From the NCBI GenBank assembly GCA_018350325.1, contig JAEVLN010000001.1:1601501-1665500 (forward strand): DNA of 64,000 bases, read 5' to 3'. Origin of the DNA: Globodera rostochiensis. Taxonomy: Eukaryota > Nematoda > Chromadorea > Rhabditida > Heteroderidae. Under the pieces are notes generated by a model. That model did not search any database. It saw only the letters and a program-made list of their open reading frames with translations, and was not told where the DNA came from. The position numbers and the translations under genes are program-made. Positions 1 to 10,162 of this stretch are shown one piece after another (the stretch's first letter is position 1; each line of letters begins with the position of its first letter).

Positions 1-466
1 GGCGCTGAATTGGCCCGGACTGAATGGGAGGGGGGGGGGGAGGAGGTCGTCGCCCCCCCCCCCCGAATTTTCGTCAAAAACCCAATAGCAGTGTCAGAAG
101 TGTTTACCATTGCTGCTGTTGGGGGAATGTATGGGGGGAGGGGGATTATCTGAGAAAAACGATCGGATCGATCATGGCACACTTGGAAAAAAACGTAAAT
201 ATTTTAATACAATATTGAAGGAGTCGACAATTGGCATTCAACAACGAACGGCATTTTGATGCTTTCAAGTTGATTGGTATGCAATTCAGGCATCGGATTT
301 GTGGATTTTGATATTTGTTATTTGGTTTCGGTTTAGTCAACTCAATGTTTACACATTGACATTTTGGTGCTTTAACTTTAATTGATTCTTAAAAAATGCC
401 GTTCCCCGACTTCTGACAAAACTTTTTGAAATTGTTGATTTTATACTCGAATTGTTCACAAACTCT

Positions 467-490
467 GCTGATCAGTGATCACTGATCAGC
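467..490. repeat. 24-bp perfect palindrome
   Basis: The 24 bases from 467 to 490 are identical to their reverse complement. The palindrome is built from three nested TGATCA/GTGATCAC-type palindromes. TGATCA-rich sequence recurs across many introns in this window (for example 26150-26520 and 37330-37560), so this may be a product of a dispersed GATC-rich simple repeat and not a dedicated site. Confidence 0.8.
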
Positions 491-1156
491 CTCCGATCAC
501 ATTGCACTTCTTATATGTTTATGCATGTCAGTTTCCGACTGATCAAGCGAAGTTCGCCCGCCCCGTCAATCGGATCAATTGGATGATGGACTGATGAATG
601 AATGAAGATGATCGACGAGTTTGTTGATCATTCATTGTTTGGCCCGTCTAACATCGATTTTGCCCCCTGCTCTGCCAGAATGTTTCCGATCGGCGCCCAA
701 ATCCATTTATTGCTTGAGGCAATTTACTCGCATCCCTTCCGGCGCAGTTCGATTCTCCATTTTTTTTGCACATTTTTGGCCTCCAAATACCTTCCCCCCA
801 GCCTCACCCTCTGTCGTTCAGCAGATCGCATTTCTTCGCCCGCTTCAAGCGTTTCTGGACACAAAATTTTGTTGAACAACTGGCAAAAAAGCGCCCCCGG
901 GGATGGAACGTTGGAGAAGAGACGGGCGCCCCGGGCATCATCCCCGGAGGGGGCGGAGGGTTGTGAATTGAATGAAGGATCACCCACGGGGAGGAAGGAA
1001 TGCATGGGCATGGCCGGAGGGGAGGGATGTTGAGAGAATGGAAGAATGTGCTTATCCACTAAGCAAAGCATCAGACTCTCTCAAAAACCCTTTGTTTGTT
1101 TGGACTCCTTCCAATAAACTGTCTTTTCCCACTGATGACAATGAGAAAAATGAAGG

Positions 1157-1480
1157 GGTTATGTCGAGAGTCTCGACAATAGGAAACCCTGCCGGGTAAA
1201 ATACCCCCCCCCCCCAAGGGAAGTCAATAATCAGAATTCTAAACCCGTTAAGGCAGTGTAGGGAATCCCTCCCCCAACCCCTCAGGAGTTAAATCGAGAA
1301 TCGCAAGACTATGAAGCTTTCCACCTTGCTGGGAGTTAAGACGAGAATCTCGAGAATATGAGACCTTGGTCCCAGGTGTTAAGTCGAAAATATGTGGGAG
1401 CCTTCTCCCCTCAGGCGTTAATGTGAAATCTCGAGACTATGAGACTCACCACCGCCGCAGGGGTTAACGCGAGAATCTCG
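1157..1480. repeat. Degenerate tandem repeat with CGAGAATCTCGAG cores
   Basis: Five or so imperfect units of about 55-65 bp each contain a GTTAA motif followed by the palindromic core CGAGAATCTCGAG or a variant, then ACTATGAGAC. Copies are visible near 1157, 1287, 1334, 1378, 1418 and 1465. Variation between copies suggests an old array. No coding function is seen. Confidence 0.6.
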
Positions 1481-1751
1481 AGGGGCCCACCTCCCCTCCC
1501 ATTCTATCTGAACTGATTCAGCAATTCTTTCCCCTCCCCTCCCCCCCCCCTTTCGCCCAAATGCTATTTCCGCCCCTTTTCTCCGTCTTCTTCCGTTCCG
1601 TTCCCTCAATTCTTCAATTCTCTTGTCATGAAGACACAACAAACACACATTCTTCATTCATTCCCCCATTCTTTTGCCCCCCCCCCTCCACTTTCCTCCC
1701 ACTTCATTATTCCGACGTTTACGTTAGGGCACCTTTGTTTTGTCTAGGGAA

Positions 1752-3662
1752 ATGCCGAAATTGAAAAAGAAGAAGCAGCAAAGTGCCGGAGGTGGCTTTT
1801 CGTTGGCACGTCGGAAAGACTTTCGCCAAAGCGGTCGACCGGCGCCGGGCGGGCGCAAGGCGGACAAAGCGCACTCCGCGCCGCCCAGCCGAATCTGCTG
1901 TTGCGACCTGAAGGTGGGTGCTATGTTTGAAGGACCCTGACGCTTTTCTGAATACGCGATTGGAATCGGGGCCTGGATTTTCGGCACAAAAATCCCGGCT
2001 TTTGGTGGAAGGAGTTCCGACCCCGCCGAGGGTTTCCTGGACCAGAACTTCCGGGAAACCCCGACGGGAATCTCGACCCGGGTTATAACGTCTGGCAACA
2101 CACTTTCTTGATCGATTTAAATAAAATATGAATCGGAGAAAATCGCTGATCGGGAATGCCGAGAGGTGTCATTGAAGCTTTCCCGATCGAGATTTTGATC
2201 AGTCTCACAACGCTGTCATAGAAGAATCCTTTCCGATCACCACTCGCTCGAACAAAAATGTTCAGACAGCCGGTCTGGTGGTGGCGTTCGTCGAGTTTCT
2301 GCTTTGCATTCTGACCGTGTACGGGCTGTTCCGCAATTTGCACCTGTTCGGCTTCTCCTACCTGATCTGGTTTATCCTCGGCATTATTTCCATCGTGATC
2401 ATACTGATCGCGATCATTCTACGTAATTTATTTATTTTGTTTTAAATACCTATTTAAAAATGGAAATGTTTTTTTAGTACTCTATGCAATCAAAAAGGAA
2501 AGTGCGCGCTTCCTGATACCGCACATTTCGGCACAGGTGCCGGCGCCGCCTCCCTACATTAGCTGGCTCACAATTTTTTTTTTTGAATTTTCCAGATTTT
2601 CCTGATCGGGTGGCTGATCATTGTTGCTTTGGTGGTCGCTCTTTTGCTCCTGTTCGGCGCTTACAACGGCATCCGTCGGCTTGTTGGACAAGGCGACTAC
2701 TACACCTCGGACTATGGTGAGGTGCCGCCACAATATGCCGGAATTCAAATCCGAATTTTGGAATCTAACACCTCACTATCAGTAAATCGAAAAAATACGG
2801 TTCGGCCCGGAACCGATAAGCCTAATCATGAACTATGTTGTGTGATCTCTTCATTGTGCATTCAGGAACCCATTGGCTCGGCATCATGATCATCATCGGT
2901 AAGTTTTGTTTGGGATTTCATGCGCTTGGGGACGGGTTGGGCTGTGCATTAAGTGTAGAGCCCGGACTTGAGGATCGATCGAAATTTCGATCGAGAATCT
3001 CGATCGAGTTTTACCGGGATTTTGATCGAGAATCTCAATCGGTCCATAAACCAATTAAGTGTATCTTGCGATTGCCGGCCTGGAGCTGTTCTTCCTCTAC
3101 ATTGTCTGGCAGCTCTACAAGTTTGTTCATCCGATATACCTATACAAATAGGCGGGATTGTATCCAAGTTTACTGGCATTCCTTAGACCGATTTTTCAGT
3201 GGTTTACGAAGGCCAAACCCTTGGGGGAAATGCTGAAAATTGGGGACCTTCGGGGACGGCATGTCAATTGGGGTGGGGGGGGTCCGGATGAGGCCCATAA
3301 AATGTCTTCGTCGATTTATCCGTACAAATTGGCACAAAAGGTACTTCCGTGCCTATTCCAAACTGTCCGGCACCTACGAGAGTGGCATCATTGTCAAGCG
3401 GACCGGCGGTGACACGGGGCCCGTGATGATGCATTCGCCGGCCAACGGCGACTGGTACATACCGCCGAAGAACCAAAACACCTACGGGGGTTCGCCCGAA
3501 GCAGGCGGTAAGCGAGCGGCGCATTTGTCCCATTTTCAGACAATCCGTCAGCCGGCACATTGACGAATTGTCTGTCAGTGACGAATTGTCCCCGGGAACC
3601 ATTTGTCATGGACTTCAAAAATTCTTTCAGACATTTACCCGTACGAAGCACCGATTGTATGA
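1752..3662 (+). CDS. Four-span membrane protein, LAPTM-like
   Basis: Eight exons join in frame: 1752-1913, 2266-2422, 2478-2536, 2596-2716, 2866-2898, 3060-3120, 3341-3507, 3631-3662 (stop TGA). The protein is about 260 residues. A basic N-terminus (MPKLKKKKQQ) ends in a cysteine cluster (ICCCDLK). Four hydrophobic segments follow (two in exon 2, one in exon 4, one across exons 5-6), then a hydrophilic tail with Pro/Tyr motifs (YIPPKNQNTY and a final YPYEAPIV). Four spans, a CCC motif just before span 1 and tyrosine/proline tail motifs recall lysosomal LAPTM4-type proteins and nematode four-span relatives, but similarity is too weak for a name. The tail could be a sorting or WW-binding signal (inference). 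The start is the first ATG in frame. The exon 5-6 intron carries a putative transposon insertion. Confidence 0.7.
2956..3053. mobile_element. Putative 98-bp MITE-like insertion in an intron
   Basis: The segment begins TAGAGCCCGGACTTG and is flanked on both sides by the identical 8 bp ATTAAGTG (2948-2955 and 3054-3061). Inside are palindromic CGATCGAAATTTCGATCG and CGAGAATCTCGATCG motifs. Removing it together with one flank copy leaves an intron of about 55 bp, typical for this genome. A similar end, TAGAGCCCGGACTTG, occurs at about 53786. An 8-bp duplication and a TAGxG end fit the hAT superfamily, but the right end (CATAAACCA) is not a clear inverted copy of the left, so this may be degraded or coincidental. 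Confidence 0.45.
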
Positions 3663-4551
3663 GAATTTGACGAGCAGAAAATGATGGAGCACTTTTGAAT
3701 TGCGGAAAATTCAGTGCCATAACCCACAACAGAACAGAAAAAAACGTTTATCCCAGCATCAAATTTCTTTGTTTCCCATATAAAACACATTTTTGTAATA
3801 GGCGAGAGACAATTTAAAATTTCATCAAAAAAATATTTAAACTATTCAATAAACAGTCGTAAAAATTAAATTAAATGTTTGCGACTTTTGGATTGTCTTC
3901 TGCCCTATTTCTCGAGTGAACCTTTAAAGAAAAGACCACCATCAGCGACCATAACACAACACAATGTCAAATCCCGGTTTTTTAAGCTATTCGTGAACAA
4001 TAAATTTATAAATACAAAAATACTAAAAGACGGTAAAACTAACAAATAAGGGCCACAACGGGCGGTTCCATGCGGCACCAACTACAGTTCTAATTAAATG
4101 AACTTGATTTATATTTTAAATATATTCACGTTGCCTCAAGGATTGGCGTTTTGTCCAAAATTTTTTTTTATACAAAAAACGCGTTCGAAAAAATTGTTTG
4201 GGGGGTCTAGCCATGATGTCGTCCCCGTTGGTTTTGCAATTTGTTCTCTCGTAGTTGGACAACAGGACAATGCCCGGTGGGGAGTAAAAATTCCAATAAA
4301 TTATTAAACTTTTGTTTGGTTGACCGGCGGGGACTTCCGAGTTAGGTCAGGTCATTTCGATAACCGTAAAAAGGTCGGTCATCGAGGAAATGCTGCACTT
4401 ATTTGAGCAGTTTTCCATTTTTACGCAATATTAAAAGATTACTATATTTTTCAAAAGTTGGCCAATTCATTAAGAAATTCAAAAAGCGTAATTAAATTTT
4501 TTTTTTGACCATTTTTACTTTAAACAATCAATCTTGGAAATGGGAAGAACA
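3663..4551. other. AT-rich intergenic stretch
   Basis: This 0.9 kb lies between the convergent 3' ends of the membrane-protein gene and UQCC2. It is AT-rich, with several AATAAA motifs (near 3848, 4001 and 4297) that could serve as polyadenylation signals. I see no exon. Confidence 0.5.
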
Positions 4552-5571
4552 TCAAGATTTTCCACGAAGAAACGCAATCATATCCTTTAATTTGGACGGT
4601 TTCTTTTCACCCTCCACGTAAATGCGCAGTTTCTTCAGACCCTCGTCCGAATTCATTTGTTGAATTGTTTCGCGTGAATAACCGAACATTCCGCTTGTGT
4701 AGGGCACGGGAAAGTCGCGTTTGTGTTGGCTGTTGGCGAGTTGTTGAAGGGCTGAAACATTTAGTCATTAGCGCTTTTCAAGGACAATTTTATAAATTTT
4801 GATAAAAATTGCAAAATCTTATTTGTTAGGGGTCAAAATTTTGTTGTAATATTTCCAAAATTTAATGTGAGCATTGAAAAATCTTAACTTTAGAGCCGAT
4901 GATTTTTTAAGAAACTGTTCTTTTAAAAGAGAAGGTCAGGCATGTGGCGGGATTGTTACGCCAATTTCAAGTCATTTTTTGAAAATTAACATTTTTGTTA
5001 AGAAAGTATAAAAGAGATTTTGGGTCTAGGACCTACTATGATGCAACTTTCCCATTTTCTTGGCTATTTCGTTTGCTGGGGATTTTCTAAATATTTTTGC
5101 ATTTAATATGTTTTTTTGTTTCTTAAAAAATGTAAAACTTTATTATACCAAATTAAATATCAAAAAATGAAAAAATCTTGTAGAATCTGTAACAAAAAAA
5201 CCTATCCAGGGAAAAAACATCTTCTACATGCCCCATCCTCAAGGATAGAGATGCCTGATTTTGCGGGAGGGAGTGGTCAGATGCCTCCAAAAAACATAAA
5301 ATTTAAAAATATAAAAAGCGTAAAAATAACCTTCAAGCTGTCGTTTGCATTCAATCACACTGACACCCGGGGCGATCATTCTGTTGGCTGAATCGCTGTG
5401 CCGTTGTTCAGTTTGGGCTTCCCCCTGCTGTTGTGGCAATGGTTGGAAAAGCGCATTGGCCTTTCCTTCAAGAAAAACTTTCAAATTTCGTGACGACCCT
5501 TTGCCCGTTTCGGTTGGCCATTCCGAGAGAATTCGTTGGAAATGTTTGAACAAATATGAGCCACTGGTCAT
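4552..5571 (-). CDS. UQCC2: UQCC2-like complex III assembly factor
   Basis: Two exons on the minus strand: 5571-5331 (ATG at 5571-5569) and 4751-4552 (stop TGA at 4554-4552). The splice completes an Ala codon and gives about 146 residues, against 126-136 in the family. The N-terminal motif LFKHFQRILSEWP and the C-terminal stretch RDFPVPYTSGMFGY followed by NSDEGLKKL match ubiquinol-cytochrome c reductase complex assembly factor 2 (mitochondrial nucleoid factor 1) in order and spacing. UQCC2 acts with UQCC1 in the mitochondrion on cytochrome b synthesis and complex III assembly (family knowledge). A Gln/Glu-rich stretch in the middle is not typical of vertebrate proteins. The gene is divergent from NCBP1. 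Confidence 0.78.
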
Positions 5572-5920
5572 CTGAAAAAGAGAAGAGAAATAACGAACAA
5601 ATTTTTAGGCGATTAGCAAAACAGAATTAAAAATAGAAATTTATTTATTTTTGCATTTGCTTTTTTTTTTGTCGATTTTAAGAAAAAAATTTAACAAAAT
5701 TTAAATATATGTATTTGTCATTCTGTCCTTCCACCCAAAATATCCCCGTCCACAAATGATTAAACTTTAAAGTTTAAACCAGTCATTTCCAACCCTCTTT
5801 CAACAATTCCGCACTAATTCATTGGCCATTATCTCTCCAATTTGCTTTCCCAAAAAATGAAATGTTAGGGAAGCAAAAACAGAAGCTTAACAAATTTTAC
5901 ATTTATAGAAATAAATCATA
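5572..5920. promoter_or_regulatory. Shared divergent promoter region UQCC2/NCBP1
   Basis: The two start codons (5569-5571 on minus, 5921 on plus) are only 349 bp apart and no exon is visible between them, so this AT-rich interval must hold the promoters and 5' leaders of both genes. No specific factor site is claimed. Confidence 0.5.
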
Positions 5921-8900
5921 ATGTTTTCTATGCTGCCAAAAAAACGTCGAGGTGATGCAGAGGAAAATGGTGCGCTTTCCACTGTAATCATTGAGAAAAA
6001 GTTCACAAAAATTGTTCAGAAATGGACATTGAAGGGGCTGAAATGAAGAAAAAGAAGCTGCCCACTGGCGAGGACATTCAACCAAAACTGGTGACGATGA
6101 TCAAAAAGTTGGATGAGGAGTTGAACGGTGCGTCAGTTGAGTCGGCGATTGAGTCACTGACGAATGTTTTGGAGGAAAATCTTGAGCCGTACGAAGGACA
6201 AATCATTCACATCCTTTTTGAATGGTCGTTTGATTATTAAATTGGGAGATTTTTAATCATTTTTTATTGTTTATAGTGCGGCTTATTTGCCGGAGAAGAT
6301 CACCATTTTCTCCACTCTCGTCGGCCTGCTGAATGCGCGATCGTCCGACTTTGGGGAACGGTTGCTGCTGAAATTTGTGGACGAGTTTCACTACACGGTC
6401 ATGAATGGTGAATACGACATTTCAGTTCGACTCGTAAGCCTAAAACTTCTTTTTTATTCCAATTTCTTTTTTGCAAAATTTTAGGCCACCTTTCTCTGTG
6501 ATCTTTGCAATGCTCGCGTTGTGACACCGCATTCCGTCATTTTGTTTTTGGATAACTTTGTTGACTTGGCCACTGATGAAAACGTAATTTTTTTTTTGTT
6601 TGAATTTTAGTTGCACTTTTTGTATTACTATTTATAGATCAAGTCCAACTTCTTCGTTTACCTCGTTCTGCACACACTCCCATGGGTTGGACTTGAACTG
6701 AATGACAAATTGCCCACTAAACTGAATGATCTCATGGGGCGCATTTCACTTTACCTCAACAGAAGACAAAAATCTCATATCAATGTGAAACGGACTTTCT
6801 GGAAATTTGCTCTTATTTTTAATGTTCAGATTTTGAAAGTTTGGGCAGCTGAGGAATACCCGCAGCAAGAGGACTATTTGGACAGCCTGTGGTCCCAACT
6901 CCAAAAGTTGCGCGAGCAAAATTGGGAGGAGAAACACATTTTGCGCACATACGCTTTTTTTGAATCCGTTTTAGCGACATCCGTCCAACAGGAGTTGCCC
7001 GAGTAATAAATTGCAAAAATTTTTGACTAAAAATTGTTCATTACACTCCAAATTTATCAGCTTGAACCGTGACGTTCTGGAGAACAGCAAAAATCATCCG
7101 CTGCCACGCATTGTGTTTCGTCTCTTCGATAAGAATGACTGCGTGGAAAGCGTAACTTTTTGAGTTTTTAAACCACAATAAGTTTCAGAGGGGTGTATAA
7201 AAATGATATTTTGAAAACGTTGGGACCGACCGTAACTTGAGATTGGAATTGGAAGGAGAGCTTCGATCCCGCAATTCCAAAAAAAAATTTTCGGATTCCT
7301 GTCCGCCGCATAAATTTTTTGGTCCCTTTGACCGTCCATTTTTGTCAGGAAATTGCCTTGCCGGCCTCCAATTCCATTGAGCGTTTTCTGGTCGAAGAGG
7401 ACCTGAATTGGATAATTGACAACAATTATTTGGACTGGAAACTGTGCGCCCAAGCACTGCTAAACTATCACCGGAAGGAAACTGTGCCGTTGAATTATGT
7501 GATGATCGAAACGGTGTTCAACCAACTCTTTCGACTCCCTGCCGCACCGCATCATGTATTTATAATTTAAGCATAACATTTAATAAAAATTTTGAAATCT
7601 GTTAAGGAGTTGTTCTACGGGGCCCTGTTGATTGAGTTGTGTCGCAGTGAGGCCAACACGATGCCACAAGTACTTGCGCTGGCTGCCGAATTGTTGTATC
7701 GCGTGACCGACACAATGCAACCAATTTGTCTTGACAGGTTTTTTTGTGTTATATTTATGATTCAAGCCATATATAACAAAAAAGGTTTAAAAAAATAGGG
7801 GAATTTCTGCAAATTTAAAGAGGTTTTTGTTAAGAATTAGCATATTTTAGTCAGAGTTCGGAAACCTAAAATATTTTCCCTTTCAACAGATTTGTCAATT
7901 GGTTCAGTTACCATCTGTCAAACTTTGAGTACCGGTGGTCCTGGAGTGATTGGATTGAATGTGTTAAGGTTGTCGGGTTTGCACAGCTTCATTTTTAGAT
8001 CGGTTAATTTATATATTTTTTATTATTTTCAGTTGGACTCACTCCACCCGAGGCGTATTTTTGTGCGCGAAGTTATTGACAAATGTTTGCGCCTTTCCTA
8101 CCACAAAAAGGTCGTCGGGTTTTTGCCGCCCGAATTGGCGCCGATTATTCCCGACGAGCCGAGCATTGTCTACATTCTGGACGATGGTTTGTGCTTATGT
8201 TGGGGTTGGGACACCGAACTCTTGGGTTTTTGGTTGGTTTTTTGTCCCTGATATTGATAATGGTTAGTTTATTGTCTCCTAATGGGTTTGAGACTTAATT
8301 AAAAAATTACCATATTTAGCCCAACATCCAGCATTTTCGAAAGCCGAACAGTTCCGGGCCCTTATCAGCAATAAGGTTGAGGATGAGGAAATTTTGGCTG
8401 CCCTCAGAATTTCCACCGACGACATAGACGAAGGAGCTGAACAAAGAAATGAATTTTCTGGCGAATATTCCGTTGACGCGGTCGCAATTTTCTTTGCTGT
8501 TCTGCTGAAGCTTTCGTCAAGAACGTTTACCCATACATTTTCGGCATTTACCAGGTCGGTCGGTGTGTGTGTGTGTGTGTCCATTTTTGAGAAATTTTGG
8601 ACCAGTATCTTGGGGTCTAAATAATGTTTGATGTTCTTTTTTATTCCAGATATCACAAAACGTTGTCTCTGATGACTGCCAACAATGAGGAAATGCAATC
8701 AACAATTCTGAGAACACTGTGCGGCATTTTTTATTTTAATAGGTTTTTATGAAATCGTTGTTCAGATATGATGCATGGATTTTGCACAAACAGGTGTGTG
8801 TTGAATTATACTTTTTTTGGATTTTGAACCATAAACCCTTTCACGTTCAATTGAACGCTCAGATCTTGACGATAACTGTTGACAAATTGATGAAAATGCG

Positions 8901-9918
8901 CATTCTTGACCCCTCCATCGTTGTCGCATGGGTGTTCTCGGAAGAGATGAAGGTCGAGTTCAAAAGGTTTGGCGCACAAAATAAGAGCTAACCCCTCTGT
9001 ATTTTAAATCAAAGTCTTTTTATTAACTTTATGATCGTATAATTCGAATTGAATACATCGTTTACTCGCCACTTTTCAGGACCTGGGTATGGGAAACGTT
9101 GAATGTTGCAGTCACATATTTGGAAAGACAGTGCAAAGCGGAGGCCAAGAAGTACACATTCAGACGTGAATTTTTAGAAAAATTGGAGCAACGGCAACGG
9201 AAAGGAAAGCGACGGGCGGACAATGGACAATTGGAGGGCGTCGGTGATGGCGTTCGAGGTGTGAAGATGGAGCAGGAGTTGGGCACCAATGCCTCCCAGG
9301 AGAGCAGCCGAATGCGAGTGATAGCACCAAATGTTGCCGAGTTTGGCGATGTGGAAGCGATGGATTTTGACGGATTTGGAGCTGGAACAGCAACAGGTGG
9401 AGGAGAAGATGATGACGCCATGATGGGACTAGACGAACGAGTAAGAAAGCACTTGGGTCGTAAAAGTTTGTACATTTTCAGATTACTGTCCAAGAAGAAT
9501 CCTTGCGTTGTGCCAAAACCGATTTGGATCGATGCGATATTGCTATGCGCGACGTTCTGCTCATCATTTGTCATGTGAATTTATTCTTTGGTTTACCTCA
9601 ACTACCACAATTTGTACCTTCAGAAATTCACGCTGATCCTTAGCGAACACTTGTTGAACTGCGAGACGGACGGGGCGGACATCGAGACGAACTTCTACAA
9701 TTATGTTGTTGGCCGCTTCAAATACGTATTTCTCAGGGTCTGTGTTATCATTTTTATGTTGAACTTGAATACATTATTAAATCTGACTCTTTATTTTTTA
9801 GCATGCCGAGAACATGTGGCATTTTGACAGTGATCTGGACCGAGAGCTTTTCTCATTGCCCACAATTGGTCCCCGCATTCGTGCCGTCTTTGAACAGTTC
9901 CGATTGCTGCGGCGTTGA
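5921..9918 (+). CDS. NCBP1: Nuclear cap-binding protein subunit 1 (CBP80)
   Basis: Nineteen exons join in one frame: 5921-5969, 6020-6224, 6277-6433, 6485-6583, 6638-6784, 6830-7002, 7061-7151, 7349-7555, 7607-7737, 7890-7968, 8033-8186, 8320-8554, 8650-8718, 8766-8793, 8863-8966, 9080-9440, 9482-9574, 9624-9737, 9802-9918. The protein, nearly 800 residues, follows human NCBP1 from end to end: a basic PKKRRG nuclear signal, the first MIF4G segment ([18 protein letters not shown]), [29 protein letters not shown], [24 protein letters not shown] and [17 protein letters not shown]80 binds CBP20 to form the nuclear cap-binding complex, which acts in splicing, export and snRNA handling (family knowledge). 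The charged linker in exon 16 (GEDDDAMMG) replaces the human acidic linker. Exon 1 was chosen because its 49 nt splice in phase to exon 2; the border after 7553 is less certain. Confidence 0.93.
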
Positions 9919-10162
9919 TGAGGGGAGAAGCGGAATTGACATTTCCATTTTTGTTCCTTTATTGATTTTATTATTGTTTTTACCTGGTAACAATCCATTG
10001 ATTTGTCAGTTTAAACCATTTTTGTTTTCTGAGAATGTTGAAATGAATTGAGGAGTTATAGTACATCTCAATTGAATGCCTATCTTCTGTTTTTTATTAC
10101 ACATACATTTTTTTAAAACATGTATTGTTCCATAGACATTTTTGTCGTTTTTAATTGGAAGC

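Larger units (their letters stand above)
1..1751. other. 5' intergenic stretch without a supported gene
   Basis: I see no convincing exon here. Open frames between 600 and 1200 overlap on both strands and look like low-complexity shadows. The stretch holds poly-G and poly-C runs near 30-65 and 1201-1215, a perfect palindrome at 467-490, and a degenerate repeat cluster at 1157-1480. The last few hundred bases may be promoter or 5' UTR of the membrane-protein gene that begins at 1752. Confidence 0.5.

Noticed and set aside
9062..9574. Minus-strand open frame of 170 codons
   Set aside because: It is antisense to NCBP1 exons 16-17, where the sense frame matches the family.
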